This document shows, piece after piece, positions 37,361-47,247 of a DNA stretch of 64,000 nucleotides. Under the pieces are notes generated by a model that worked only from the letters and a program-made list of their open reading frames with translations, was not told where the DNA came from and made no database searches. The stretch is from Thermoplasmatota archaeon (GTDB lineage: Archaea > Thermoplasmatota > JAKEGO01). The stretch lies in NCBI GenBank assembly GCA_028279595.1, contig JANQNK010000019.1, positions 33,965 to 97,964 of the forward strand, read 5' to 3'. The position numbers and the translations under genes are program-made. The stretch's first letter is position 1, and each line of letters begins with the position of its first letter.

Positions 37361-37462
37361 TCACCCGCACGTGGCGTAGCCGCAAGCCATGCACATGCAG
37401 CACCCTTCGATGTGCGTCATCATCGAGAGGCAGTAGGGGCATTGTACCAGGGACCTCATCAT
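37361..37462 (-). CDS. 33-aa zinc-ribbon miniprotein
   Basis: Starts at the ATG at 37462 (or 37459) after GAGGTGAG. A TATA-like box lies at 37491-37499. The peptide is mostly ligands: CPYCLSMMTHIEGC, then CMCMACGYATC. The pattern resembles the C-terminal zinc ribbon of adenosylcobalamin-dependent ribonucleotide reductases, but no reductase is adjacent. Its stop lies 5 bases before the GTG of the broken radical SAM gene, so the two were probably one operon. Short length keeps confidence moderate. Confidence 0.5.
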   Translation of the reverse strand: MMRSLVQCPYCLSMMTHIEGCCMCMACGYATCG

Positions 37463-37631
37463 CTCACCTCTTCCACATCCGGGGTCCCACTCATATACCC
37501 GAATCGAGGGGGTGGATGAAAGTGTCTGCTCGATAAACCGAAGATCCTGAGACGCGTTGATGACCGTCCATTCCGTCATCGAGCGTGTAGGCCAGGCCCC
37601 TTTCGATCATTCAAACCGCCCTCCGACGGAT

Positions 37632-37640
37632 TATTATATC
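37632..37640 (+). promoter_or_regulatory. TATA box of the GT4 glycosyltransferase
   Basis: TATTATATC, 20-28 bases before the GTG at 37660. It supports a leaderless GTG start. Confidence 0.6.
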
Positions 37641-37659
37641 GTCAGGAGATTCTGCACGC

Positions 37660-38811
37660 GTGAGGATAGGACAGTTCTGCATAAGGTACCCCCCCGCGAT
37701 GGGGGGCGCCGAGACGCACGTCCACGAGATCTCCAGCAGGTTCCGGAAGCGGGGCCACGAGGTCAAGGTGTTCACCACCGACCTCGACACCGAGTTCCCG
37801 TTCAAGAAGCTGGAGGACTCCCGCGATCCGGACTGGGTGGTGCGCAGGAAAGCCTACAATCCATTCCCGTTCCATTACGTCGTCGCTCCGGGTATGGTGA
37901 AGGACGTGGGTGCGGACCTCGACATCGTCCACGCTCATTCATACGGCTATTTCCAGACCAATCTGTCGTCATTCGTCGCGGGCATGAAGGATGTCCCGCT
38001 CGTCATCAGTCCCCACTACCACCCGCCGTGGACCATGATCGGGGGTTCGGGAAGGATGGCCGCGAGGAAGGTGTTCGATCGATACGCCGCTCCGTTCCTG
38101 CTTTCGAGAGCGGATGTGATCGTGAACGTCTCCCACGCCGAAAGGAGACAGATGGATGGCATCGTTCCGAAGGGTGTGAAGCGTGTCGTCATCCCGAACG
38201 GGATCGACCTTACAGCCTTCTCCCCGATCCCGGACGGGAAGGCGTTCCGGGAGACCTACGGGATCGAGGGGCCGATGCTCCTCTATACGGGAAGACTTGC
38301 CCAGAACAAGCGCCTGGAACATGTCATCGAGACCCTGCCGACGATCCTGAAGGAGTTCCCGGACCTGACCTTCGTCGCCGTCGGAACCGACAACGGGATG
38401 CTCGAGCCGTGGACGAAGCTGGCCAAAACGACCGGCGTCCTGGACAGGGTCAAGTTCATCGACTTCGTACCCTACGACGTCCTCGTAGACTCGTACGGCG
38501 CGGCGGACGTCTACGTCCTGCCCTCGGATTACGAGGCCTTCGGGATCGTCCTTCTCGAGGCGATGGCGGCGAAATGCCCGACGGTGGTCAGTAAGGTCGG
38601 CGGAGTGACCGACGTCGTCGATGACGGCAGGACCGGTTACCTGTACGAGTACGCGAACGTCGAGATGCTCGCCGAGAAGGTGCTCGCCCTCCTCGCCGAC
38701 GGCGATCTCAGAAGGGAGATGGGCGAGAACGGACGGTGCAGGGTGGAGGAGAACTTCACATGGGACAGGGTCGTCGACATGCTCCTCGAGCTCTACGGAA
38801 AATTGGTCTAG
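37660..38811 (+). CDS. GT4-family glycosyltransferase
   Basis: 383 aa, GTG start. GT-B fold: the N-terminal domain opens with FCIRYPPAMGGAETHVHEIS and has DIVHAHSYG. The C-terminal nucleotide-sugar domain has LLYTGRLAQNKRLEHVIE, PSDYEAFGIVLLEAMAAKCPTVV (the E-x7-E motif) and VGGVTDVVDDGRTGYLY. It moves a sugar from a nucleotide-sugar donor to an unknown acceptor, plausibly lipid or glycan for the abundant surface proteins. No signal peptide, so it acts on the cytosolic side. Confidence 0.9.
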   Translation: MRIGQFCIRYPPAMGGAETHVHEISSRFRKRGHEVKVFTTDLDTEFPFKKLEDSRDPDWVVRRKAYNPFPFHYVVAPGMVKDVGADLDIVHAHSYGYFQTNLSSFVAGMKDVPLVISPHYHPPWTMIGGSGRMAARKVFDRYAAPFLLSRADVIVNVSHAERRQMDGIVPKGVKRVVIPNGIDLTAFSPIPDGKAFRETYGIEGPMLLYTGRLAQNKRLEHVIETLPTILKEFPDLTFVAVGTDNGMLEPWTKLAKTTGVLDRVKFIDFVPYDVLVDSYGAADVYVLPSDYEAFGIVLLEAMAAKCPTVVSKVGGVTDVVDDGRTGYLYEYANVEMLAEKVLALLADGDLRREMGENGRCRVEENFTWDRVVDMLLELYGKLV

Positions 38812-38931
38812 CGCTACGGACCCTCATGATCCCCCGGCCCGAGTGTGACGGATTATCAGGAACATGCCCGATTCCTCGCAAAAACTATATAATCAGTCAG
38901 ATTTAGTATCGTTCACCTCAAGGTGGCGAAA

Positions 38932-41124
38932 ATGGAGGGCTCACAGACACCGGATGCTTTGAAAGAACTAGGGAACACCCTCTTCAAGAAGAGGAAGTAC
39001 GTCGAGGCCCTGAGGGCATACGACGAGGCCCTGGCCATCGACACGGACTACATGCCGGTCATCTACAACAAGGCCATGACACTGCTCAAGCTCGACCTTG
39101 CGGACGAGGCCATGATAACCGTAAAGAAGGGACTCTCGCTCGAACCCAAGAACGACCGGCTCATCAACCTTCGGAAGAAGGCCGAGAAGGCCATCGGGAA
39201 GAACAAGACCCCCGAATACTACAAGGACAGGGGGAACGAGTTCTTCAAGGTCAAGAGGTACGAGGAGGCGATCTCGGCCTACGACAAGTCCATACAGATA
39301 AAGGCCGACTTCGTCCCCGCCCTGGTGAACAAGGCCAAGGCCCTCGAGAAGCTCGAACGCCTGGACGAGGCCTACGAGCTCATCAAGCATTCTGCGACCC
39401 TGGCACCGACCGATCAACACATCATCAAGGCGAAGAAGGTCATCGAGGCGAACCTCGGGAAGAGGGACCTCAAGACAAGGGAGCCCGAGGACGAGGTGGC
39501 TGTGGGGATGAAGCACCTCGCCGACAACCTGTTCATGAGGGAGCAGCTGCTCCAGGCCATCGCCAAGTACGATGTCGCACTTGGCCGCACCCCGGATTAC
39601 ACGTCCGCGTGGTTCAACAAGGGTCAGACCCTCAGGAAGCTAAAGAACTACATCGAGGCGCAAGAGTGCTTCGAGAAGGCAAGGGAGCTGGCCCCGGACA
39701 ATCCGATCATAGGCCAGGCCCTCGAGTCGGTCTCCACGGAGATCGGTGAGGCGAAGAGCATCGAGGCGAGCATGATGGAGAGCGAGAAGGTCTACGAGGA
39801 CGCTCTCTCGAAGATAGACCAGATGCTCGAGAGGACCAAGGACATCGACAAGGACTACGACAAGATCATGGGGATGGTCCACGAGGCAGAAGGGGTCATC
39901 GAGTCTGGCTCAAAGTACGCTGACATGGACAAGCCCAGGAAGATGGTCAAGGCCGCCCTGAAGATGCTGGCCGACGATAACTACCCGAAGGCCGAGGCCT
40001 TCGCCAAGGGCGCGAAGAAGAAGGCCGCGAAGCTCTCGAAGGAGGGCAAGGAGAAGTACGAGCTCGCTACGAAGGAGATCGAGTACGTCGAGAAGACCGT
40101 CAGGGAGATGCTCGACGCTGGCGTCGGCATCCCGCAGGTGAGGTCCCTTCAGGACCAGGCGGAGGAGGAGGTGTTCAGGAAGAACTTCGACACCGCCCTC
40201 GAGCTTGCGAAGAAGGCACACAAGATGGCGCTGGACGAGGCGGAGAAGGCGCTCGTCATCCTGAAGACGACCGACAAGGAGTACTCGCAGGCCTCCCAGA
40301 GGATGGCGGAGGCCGAGAAGGCGATCGAGGACGCGTCCGGGCTCGGCATAGGCGAGGACGTCAAGGAGATGTACGACCACGCCAAGAAGGCCTTCGACGA
40401 GGGCGACTACATCAGCGCCGAGGTCTACGCGAAGATGGCCATAGAGCGGACCGTCGAGGTCGTGGAGGATGTCAGGTCCGGGTACGAGGGCGTCGAGGCC
40501 GAGATGCGCAAGGTCGAGGACCTCATGGAGGAGGTCGCCGACGCGGGCGTCGACCTATCACAGTCACGGACTGCCCTGGACAGGGCCCAGTCCTTCCTTG
40601 ATTCAGGCGACCTGGATGAGGCGAGCAAGTATGCTCGACTCGCATACACGGCAACCATGAAGATAGTCGAGGAGACCCTCAACGACATAAAGATCGAAGG
40701 CGGTGCATACAAGGACACCATCGCCGTCATCAAGGCCACCGAGAAGACGCTCAAGGCAGCCAACGAGGTCGGGGACGTCTCCGAGCTGGAGGAGGCCCTG
40801 CAGGAGGCCTACGCCCAGCTGGACGACGACAACTACTTCAAGGCGATGAACATCGCCACCGAGATCATGGACGCAGCCGAGGGATACACTGAGGAACGGC
40901 GCGAGCTCAAGGAGGACGCCCAGAGGAGGATGGCTGCCGTCGTCACCGCCCTTGACAGGTTCAAGGGCCAGGGGGTCGACATGTCGGGATCCGAAGCGGT
41001 CCTGGACACAGCCCGCTCGAATATCGACTCCAAGATGTACGAAGAGGCCATCGAGCTCATCGAGGAGGCGAACGATACCGCGAAGCGGGCCGCTGAGAAG
41101 TCCCTCAGGTCGTCGATGAAGTAG
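38932..41124 (+). CDS. TPR/coiled-helix repeat protein
   Basis: 730 aa from the ATG at 38932, five bases after AAGGTGG; a GTG at 38923 is the alternative. Residues 1-275 contain TPR units (ALKELGNTLFKKRKYVEALRAYDEAL, YYKDRGNEFFKVKRYEEAI, and a third near 190-250). The remainder is a long series of helical hairpins with repeated KAEAFAKGAKKKA, ALELAKKAHKMALDEAE and SAEVYAKMAIERTVE units, likely an extended alpha-solenoid. Cytosolic, strongly acidic. Probably a scaffold; partners unknown. TATA box at 38884-38892. Confidence 0.82.
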   Translation: MEGSQTPDALKELGNTLFKKRKYVEALRAYDEALAIDTDYMPVIYNKAMTLLKLDLADEAMITVKKGLSLEPKNDRLINLRKKAEKAIGKNKTPEYYKDRGNEFFKVKRYEEAISAYDKSIQIKADFVPALVNKAKALEKLERLDEAYELIKHSATLAPTDQHIIKAKKVIEANLGKRDLKTREPEDEVAVGMKHLADNLFMREQLLQAIAKYDVALGRTPDYTSAWFNKGQTLRKLKNYIEAQECFEKARELAPDNPIIGQALESVSTEIGEAKSIEASMMESEKVYEDALSKIDQMLERTKDIDKDYDKIMGMVHEAEGVIESGSKYADMDKPRKMVKAALKMLADDNYPKAEAFAKGAKKKAAKLSKEGKEKYELATKEIEYVEKTVREMLDAGVGIPQVRSLQDQAEEEVFRKNFDTALELAKKAHKMALDEAEKALVILKTTDKEYSQASQRMAEAEKAIEDASGLGIGEDVKEMYDHAKKAFDEGDYISAEVYAKMAIERTVEVVEDVRSGYEGVEAEMRKVEDLMEEVADAGVDLSQSRTALDRAQSFLDSGDLDEASKYARLAYTATMKIVEETLNDIKIEGGAYKDTIAVIKATEKTLKAANEVGDVSELEEALQEAYAQLDDDNYFKAMNIATEIMDAAEGYTEERRELKEDAQRRMAAVVTALDRFKGQGVDMSGSEAVLDTARSNIDSKMYEEAIELIEEANDTAKRAAEKSLRSSMK

Positions 41125-41152
41125 GATCGGCCCATCCGTCCCTCACAATATT

Positions 41153-41160
41153 GTTATATC
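41153..41160 (+). promoter_or_regulatory. TATA box of DNA ligase
   Basis: GTTATATC, 22-29 bases before the ATG at 41182. Leaderless start predicted. Confidence 0.6.
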
Positions 41161-41181
41161 CACGGAACCGTTCGTGTCCCA

Positions 41182-42933
41182 ATGCTGTACGGACAGATCG
41201 TCGATGCCTACGTCGAGGTCCAGGAGACCACCAAGCGCCTCGAGATGACGGCCCGTCTGGCACAGCTGTTCTCGGAGACCCCGACGGACCAGCTTCGGAT
41301 GGTCGTCTACCTGACCCAGGGGAGGGTCCACCCGCCATTCCTCGGCGGCGAGCTAGGACTGGCCGAGAAGCTGGTGGTGAAGGCCATCGCCCTCGGGACG
41401 GGGCATTCGGTCGACGAGGTCCAGGAATTGATGTACGACACCGGAGACCTCGGTACAGCATGCGAATCCTTCCTCGAGAGGAAGGTCCAGATGGCCCTCT
41501 TCACCGAGGAGCTCACCGTCGAGAAGGTCCATGGGAACTTCGTCAAGGTGGTCGAGGCGACAGGGTCCTCGTCCCAGGACCTCAAGATGAAGCTCGTGGC
41601 CGACCTCCTGCACAGCGCCTCGCCAGTCGAGGGACGATACATCGTGCGGACCATCCTCGGCAGGTTGAGACTGGGCGTCGGGGACATGACGATCATCGAT
41701 GCGCTGGGCTCAGCCTACGAGGTAGAGAGGGAGCCGCTGGAGAGGGCGTACAACCTCCATCCGGACCTCGGAGAGATCGCCGTTGCGATAGCCGAACAGG
41801 GCGCGGACGGGCTCGATGGGTTCTCAATAACAGCGGGGATACCGGTACACTGCATGCTCGCCGAACGCCTCCCTTCGATCGGGGACATCCTCGAGAGGAC
41901 CGGAGGCACCGCCGCCCTGGAATACAAGTACGACGGACTCCGGGTGCAGGCACACATATTGCTCGACGGGTCGGTGGAGCTCTTCTCAAGACAGCTGGAG
42001 CGGATCACGGACCAGTATCCGGACGTCGTCGCCGCTCTGAAGGAGGCGGAACCAGCGGCCGGCACGATCGTGGAAGGTGAATGTGTACCCATAGTTCCCG
42101 AGACCGGGGAGATGCTGCCGTTCCAGGTCGTTTCCCGCCGCCGTGGACGCAAGCATGGGCTAGAGAAGGCCATGACCGACATTCCTGTCTCAATAGTGCT
42201 GTTCGACTGTCTCCTCGCGGGGGGGGAGGACGTCACGCTGAAGCCATACCCGGAACGCCGGAAGGTCCTGGAGGGCGTCCTGAAGACTGTCGACGGCGTG
42301 CAGTTCGCCGAGTACCTGATCACGTCAGACCCCGACGAGGGCGAGCGGTTCTTCTCGGAATCGATAGAGAGGGGCAGCGAGGGAATAGTGGCGAAATCCG
42401 TGGCCGAGGATTCGATATACAGGGCGGGCTCCCGGGGATTCCTGTGGATCAAGTACAAGCGCGATTACAGGATGGAACTGACGGACACACTCGACCTGGT
42501 ACCGGTCGGCGCGTACCGGGGACGGGGGAAGCGCTCGGGAGTCTACGGTGCGCTGTTGATGGCGTCCTACGACAGGCAGGGCGACTCCTTCGAGACCGTC
42601 TGCAAGTTGGGCACCGGATTCGACGACGACACCCTGGCCGAGATGGTCGGGATGCTCGATGGGATCAAGCTGGAGGGCAAACACCCCCGGGTCTCTTCAC
42701 GATTGGATGCAGACATCTGGCTTGAGCCCAAGCTCGTCATGGAGGTTGCCGGAGCCGAGATCACCCACAGCCCGGTACACACATGCGCCCTCGACAGGTT
42801 GAAGGAGGGTGCCGGACTGGCCGTGAGGTTCCCGAGGTTCCTGGGAAACTGGCGCGACGACAAGTCCCCGGAGGACGCAACCTCCACGGACGAGGTCGTC
42901 TCGATGTACGAGCGCCAGGTCAAGACGTCTTGA
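41182..42933 (+). CDS. lig: ATP-dependent DNA ligase
   Basis: 583 aa, the archaeal/eukaryotic ligase I length. The N-terminal DNA-binding domain (about 1-205) includes ELGLAEKLVVKAIALGTG and IVRTILGRLRLGVGD. The nucleotidyltransferase domain begins with motif I EYKYDGLRVQ, whose Lys takes AMP, followed by ELFSRQLERITDQYPDV (motif III region), EGIVAKSV (motif IV) and WIKYKRDY (motif V). The OB domain ends the protein. It seals nicks in replication and repair. Confidence 0.96.
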   Translation: MLYGQIVDAYVEVQETTKRLEMTARLAQLFSETPTDQLRMVVYLTQGRVHPPFLGGELGLAEKLVVKAIALGTGHSVDEVQELMYDTGDLGTACESFLERKVQMALFTEELTVEKVHGNFVKVVEATGSSSQDLKMKLVADLLHSASPVEGRYIVRTILGRLRLGVGDMTIIDALGSAYEVEREPLERAYNLHPDLGEIAVAIAEQGADGLDGFSITAGIPVHCMLAERLPSIGDILERTGGTAALEYKYDGLRVQAHILLDGSVELFSRQLERITDQYPDVVAALKEAEPAAGTIVEGECVPIVPETGEMLPFQVVSRRRGRKHGLEKAMTDIPVSIVLFDCLLAGGEDVTLKPYPERRKVLEGVLKTVDGVQFAEYLITSDPDEGERFFSESIERGSEGIVAKSVAEDSIYRAGSRGFLWIKYKRDYRMELTDTLDLVPVGAYRGRGKRSGVYGALLMASYDRQGDSFETVCKLGTGFDDDTLAEMVGMLDGIKLEGKHPRVSSRLDADIWLEPKLVMEVAGAEITHSPVHTCALDRLKEGAGLAVRFPRFLGNWRDDKSPEDATSTDEVVSMYERQVKTS

Positions 42934-42990
42934 CCATGCATTCCTGGATTAACGACCGTTCTTTGGATATTGATTCGGTGAGACGCGTCG

Positions 42991-43016
42991 AAGGCTCCCG
43001 CCAGGGCGCCTTCGAG
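42991..43016. terminator. Inverted repeat between converging lig and rsmA
   Basis: CGAAGGC and GCCTTCG form a 7-bp stem around a GC-rich loop, with a second weak repeat (TTCGAGGCTTCGAA) just after. It lies between two converging genes and could slow transcription from either side; there is no clear T-run, so this is a weak call. Confidence 0.3.
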
Positions 43017-43065
43017 CGCGTTCTTCGAGGCTTCGAAAGAAAGAGGACCGATCATTGACAAGTGG

Positions 43066-43803
43066 TCAGTCCGTGACCATATCCTCTATGGCCATCACCA
43101 GATCGATCACCTCGTCCACGGACATCTCATCGACCCGGCATCCGGGAACGGGAAGGAGCGCGTCGACCACGTCCTTCTCGAGACCGAAGGTCTTCGCTAC
43201 CGTGGTCGAGAGGCGTTTCCTACGCTGCGAGAATACCGCTGCCAGGAATCTGTCAAGGAATACCTCGTCGGGGTGCTCCTCGAGCTCTCGAGGCGTAATG
43301 CCGACGAGTGCGGAATCTACCTTGGGGACCGGTTTGAAGGCGTTCCGGGGAACGACCTCCAGGAGTGTGCACTCGGCGCGGACAGCGGCATTTATGGTCA
43401 GTCTGGATATCCCGCGCCCGTACTCCGCGCAGAGCCTCTCGGCGAACTCCCTCTGGTACATGATGACACCGGAATCGAACTCCATTTCCAGCAATCGGAA
43501 CGTTATCTCCGATGAGATGTAGTAGGGTATGTTGGCGACGACCTTGTCGAAATCGGGGAGCTCGACATTGCGTGCGTCGCCGATGATGACATCGACGGAA
43601 GGGAATTCCCTGCCGATCGCACCTGCGAGCTTCTCATCGAGTTCCACCGCGACGACCTTCCGAGCGGTCTCCGCAAGGACACGGGTCAGGACTCCGGTGC
43701 CCGGACCTATCTCGAGAACCGTATCTTCACTGCCGATATCGGCGAACTCGACCTGGCGCAGGGCAATTTCCCCGTCGACGAGGAAATGCTGGCCCAGCCT
43801 CAA
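43066..43803 (-). CDS. rsmA: 16S rRNA (adenine-N6,N6)-dimethyltransferase (KsgA/Dim1)
   Basis: 245 aa. Methylates the two adjacent adenines in the 3-prime terminal hairpin of 16S rRNA. SAM motifs: the N-terminal GQHFLVDGEIALRQV, motif I VLEIGPGTGVLTRVLAE, VVAVELDEKL, IIGDARNVELP and the catalytic NIPYYISSEI. C-terminal helical domain present. Its ATG overlaps the stop of the 1130-aa surface protein gene (ATGA), an odd pairing that ties it to an envelope gene transcript. Confidence 0.95.
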   Translation of the reverse strand: MRLGQHFLVDGEIALRQVEFADIGSEDTVLEIGPGTGVLTRVLAETARKVVAVELDEKLAGAIGREFPSVDVIIGDARNVELPDFDKVVANIPYYISSEITFRLLEMEFDSGVIMYQREFAERLCAEYGRGISRLTINAAVRAECTLLEVVPRNAFKPVPKVDSALVGITPRELEEHPDEVFLDRFLAAVFSQRRKRLSTTVAKTFGLEKDVVDALLPVPGCRVDEMSVDEVIDLVMAIEDMVTD

Positions 43804-46800
43804 GGTTCATCCCTTCTCCGAACGTTGTAGAGCATCGAGAGGACCATCGCCAGCAACAACGGCGCATAGACCGGGAGGCCGCCCGAGGAGTCGGAATTGG
43901 CCTTCTTGTTGACCACCAGCTCGCCCGTGCCCCTGTTCGGATTTCCCGGGATCTCGTCGCCGCCGTAGGTGAAATTGACTATGAACTCGTACGTATCACC
44001 TTCGGGCGGAGCGAGCACAAACTTGACCCATGCCGTCTCCAGCGGTTGGAGGTCCCCCCTCCAGATGGACTCGGTATCGTGGTATATGTCCGGTCCTCCG
44101 TCGATGGAGTAATACAGATGTACGTTCACGCTCTGGGTCGTGTAGTTGCCGACGTTCTGGATACCGCCGTACACGGTGATGTTGTAGCCTTCGATGAACG
44201 CACTCCTGTCGGTGTTCACCTCTGATACGAGCAGATCTGTCCGCCGGATGAATCCAACGAGGTCGATGTCGTCGTCCCGGGCGTCGTTGAGGGTGCTGTT
44301 GACATCGGTGAACGATTCGATGGTGACCGCTATCGGGTACTCCTTGCCGGTGTCACTCCATCCGGAACTGACGTTCGCGGATGCGTTCGGGATCCTTACC
44401 CACAGGGAAAGGGTCAGGTTCTCACCGGGGTCCAGACTGGCGATGGTCGATCTGAGGTCGTCCGAGGCCTGCTCCCAGGAGATGTTCCAGTCGCCGGGAC
44501 CCGTGGCGTTGACCCAGTAATCGTCGGACGAGGCGCCGATGTTGGTGAACGTGATGTCGTAGTCCCTCCGGTACGTGTGTTCCGCATTGTCCCTGAATAT
44601 CGTCCTGTTCGTGGTGCACTGATCGTCAACGATCGTCAACCTGTAGGTCCATCCGGCAACACAGACGATGTTGCTGGAGTTGTAGAGCTGTGGAATGGTC
44701 ACGTCGGCGTAGCCAACGTACCCGATCCCGCCGACGATCAGGTCGTCCACGATCGAGACGGTGCTGCTGGAGATCCAGTGCCAGTCCAGACCGTTCCATC
44801 TGGCGATCCCGATGATGCCGTCGGTCTGCATCTGTATGAGGCCGATCTCGTACTGGGTGAAATAGATCCTGACCGTCATGTTCGGGTTGGCCGTGGTGTC
44901 GTTCACTCCTACGTCAAGGTAGTGGAATGTGGTGTAGTTCCGGTTCGGATCGGGATCGATCGGGTTCGTGGGATACCTCATCACAGAGCCCCAGATCGGG
45001 GATGTCTGGTCGGTCGTGACCGTTGCGCCCCATGTCGTCTGCAACCCGGCATCGACCACCGTGGTGCCGACGTCGAGAGCACGCACGAACGGGTCGGAAC
45101 TCCCGTTCGGTGAGCGGAATATCGAGGAATCGCGCAGTCTGGTGTTGTTGACGTGGTCCCTCGCACGCCAGAGGATGCTGTGCCATCCGGTGCCGTTCAG
45201 GACAGCGCTCGACAGGTTGTAGAGTCCCTCAGAGCCCTCGAACCAAGTCGTCCAGGCACCGCCGTCAACCGAGACGTCGACCCTGTGCAGGGTCGTGAGG
45301 TCGTCGTCGACGTCGGTCTGAAGATCGACCTCCCATGGAGAGCCGTATGAGATGAGCGGATCGTTGTCGAGTAGGATGTCACCGTCGGCGTAGTTCTGGA
45401 GGATGATGGTCGGCGATGTGTCGTCGAGCTGGTAGGTCTGCGTGAAACTGTCGGTGTTCCCTACGAGGTCGTGGAGGTAGATGCTCAATTCTCCATCGAC
45501 CCCCTGGGTGCTGGATGAGTCGAACATGTAACTGTCGTTCCACTTCGTCGCAGAGACATTGAGGGGCTGTGTGGCAGCCGGTGATCCGGCGAGATTTGCC
45601 TCCTGGGTGAAGACGAGCATGGACAGTCCGATATTGTCCACGGCCGTCCCGTAGAAGTCGGCCGCCTCGGTCCCGGGCATATCGTCACCGAAGTACAGGA
45701 TGTTCATGCTGTCGACGTAGAGGTACGATGAGTTCTCTGACATCCAGGTGTCGAGGTCCGGCGCCTCGTTGTCGAGCATCGTGTTGACTACAGCCGAATT
45801 CCAGTTGCCGACGTTGTCATAGACGAATATCGTGATCGCTCCGGATGACTCGCCCATGTCGATGGTGTAGGGGAGGTCCCACTCGGAGTCGGAATAGTCG
45901 GAGTCGGAAGGCGTGTCGCCGAACGCGTTCGAGCCGACCGCCTGGTCCCGGCCGCTTCCGGCCTCGTCATCCTGTACGAGGAACGTGAAGGTGTCGCTCA
46001 TCACCTGATCGTTGCTGTAGATGAGCGTGCCATTGAAATGGATATGGCTCGAGGCCTCGGTGACGTTGATCGAGACCACATTGGGCGCGGTCGCGTCGAA
46101 CATGATCGAGTAGGTGTCGCTGGCAGGGTTCCCGACGTTGTCCTCGATGGTGACCGTGATGTTGATCTGGCAGGACCCATCGTCGTCGAGGTTCGTGACT
46201 ATCTCGTATCCGTCGACGCCGCAGGCGATCCCGAGCTGGTCGTAGAGGTCGACGCTGGCGTCCCAGTCCAGTGTCCCCGTTCCTATGCCTGCTCCCGCGT
46301 CGGAGTTCGTCCAGGTGACGTTGAGACCCGCCCCCAGACCCGAGGGCTCCCACCACCTGAAGAGGGGACCGAGATGGTCCGGGAGGTCCGCGATCGCGAG
46401 GTTGTTCACGAACGGTGAGTCGTCATCGATCCTGACGGTGAGGTTGTAGTAGGCCGAGTTGTTCTGGGCGTCGTCAACGGTGAACTGGATCGTCCCGTTG
46501 TATACCTCGGCAGAGTCGATCGTGTAGAGCATGTCCCACTGCCGGTCGGAGTAATCGTTGTCCGTGGGCGTATTCCCGAAGGCCGTTGCGCCGGAGCAGT
46601 CCTTTCCCAGGGCGCCCTGCTTGTTGTCCCTGAGAAGGACTGTGAAGTCGTCGCTCATGGCCTGGTCGCTGCTGTAGTGCAGCGTCTTGGACGCGTTATC
46701 GAAGAATATGTTGTCGGAGGACTCGCTGACGCCGGTGACCCAGAGTGCGAAGTCCTCGTAACCTGTGGTGCCTACGGTGGAGGTCCAGTCGTTCGAGCCG

Positions 46801-47192
46801 TCGAGGTCCGTTATGACAGTGAAGTCCTCACCGTAATCGAGCTGTATCTTCGTGTACGGCCCCGAGGGGACCGTGGTATTGTATATCGTGAACCGTGCGG
46901 TGTAGTATCCGTCGTTGGGGGTGTTGTCTCCTGCCCCACCGTTGTCCCGGAGGGTCAATGAGTAGTTTCCTCCGCTCTCGTCTATGACGAAATACGTGAC
47001 CGTTCCCCCGACCGATGTACCGTCCGAGGCGTTGATGTAGACCGTCTCACCGTCGTTGTAGTCGGGCGCGACAGGCCCCTCGCCCGAGAACTTGTGGAAC
47101 TCGATCGTGTCCACGGCGCCCTGCGTCGTCGGGACGACCAAGAACAAAGCTACAACCATGAAAAGCATTGAACCGTACCCTATCCACCGCAT
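43800..47192 (-). CDS. Large secreted surface protein with Ig-like repeats and C-terminal anchor helix
   Basis: 1130 aa. Signal peptide MRWIGYGSMLFMVVALFLVV, cleavage near TTQG. Two long homologous modules (residues about 160-275 and 380-490) share LHYSSDQAMSDDFTVLLRD or LIYSNDQVMSDTFTFLVQD, an AFG[ND]TP[TS]D motif and YDNVGN-type turns. A third, weaker copy follows. Later domains include ITFTNIGASSDDYWVNATG and a CARDB-like region near the end. The tail LPVYAPLLLAMVLSMLYNV followed by RRRDEP forms an anchor. Many N-x-S/T sites suggest N-glycosylation. TATA at 47236-47247, ribosome-binding site GGTGGGTGTGA. Confidence 0.82.
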   Translation of the reverse strand: MRWIGYGSMLFMVVALFLVVPTTQGAVDTIEFHKFSGEGPVAPDYNDGETVYINASDGTSVGGTVTYFVIDESGGNYSLTLRDNGGAGDNTPNDGYYTARFTIYNTTVPSGPYTKIQLDYGEDFTVITDLDGSNDWTSTVGTTGYEDFALWVTGVSESSDNIFFDNASKTLHYSSDQAMSDDFTVLLRDNKQGALGKDCSGATAFGNTPTDNDYSDRQWDMLYTIDSAEVYNGTIQFTVDDAQNNSAYYNLTVRIDDDSPFVNNLAIADLPDHLGPLFRWWEPSGLGAGLNVTWTNSDAGAGIGTGTLDWDASVDLYDQLGIACGVDGYEIVTNLDDDGSCQINITVTIEDNVGNPASDTYSIMFDATAPNVVSINVTEASSHIHFNGTLIYSNDQVMSDTFTFLVQDDEAGSGRDQAVGSNAFGDTPSDSDYSDSEWDLPYTIDMGESSGAITIFVYDNVGNWNSAVVNTMLDNEAPDLDTWMSENSSYLYVDSMNILYFGDDMPGTEAADFYGTAVDNIGLSMLVFTQEANLAGSPAATQPLNVSATKWNDSYMFDSSSTQGVDGELSIYLHDLVGNTDSFTQTYQLDDTSPTIILQNYADGDILLDNDPLISYGSPWEVDLQTDVDDDLTTLHRVDVSVDGGAWTTWFEGSEGLYNLSSAVLNGTGWHSILWRARDHVNNTRLRDSSIFRSPNGSSDPFVRALDVGTTVVDAGLQTTWGATVTTDQTSPIWGSVMRYPTNPIDPDPNRNYTTFHYLDVGVNDTTANPNMTVRIYFTQYEIGLIQMQTDGIIGIARWNGLDWHWISSSTVSIVDDLIVGGIGYVGYADVTIPQLYNSSNIVCVAGWTYRLTIVDDQCTTNRTIFRDNAEHTYRRDYDITFTNIGASSDDYWVNATGPGDWNISWEQASDDLRSTIASLDPGENLTLSLWVRIPNASANVSSGWSDTGKEYPIAVTIESFTDVNSTLNDARDDDIDLVGFIRRTDLLVSEVNTDRSAFIEGYNITVYGGIQNVGNYTTQSVNVHLYYSIDGGPDIYHDTESIWRGDLQPLETAWVKFVLAPPEGDTYEFIVNFTYGGDEIPGNPNRGTGELVVNKKANSDSSGGLPVYAPLLLAMVLSMLYNVRRRDEP

Positions 47193-47235
47193 CTTTCACA
47201 CCCACCGTGCTGTTCCCCCTTGAATTGTCATTACG

Positions 47236-47247
47236 ATATATAAATGC
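47236..47247 (-). promoter_or_regulatory. TATA box of the 1130-aa surface protein and rsmA
   Basis: CATTTATATATC on the minus strand. It predicts a leader of about 20 nt with a ribosome-binding site. Confidence 0.65.
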
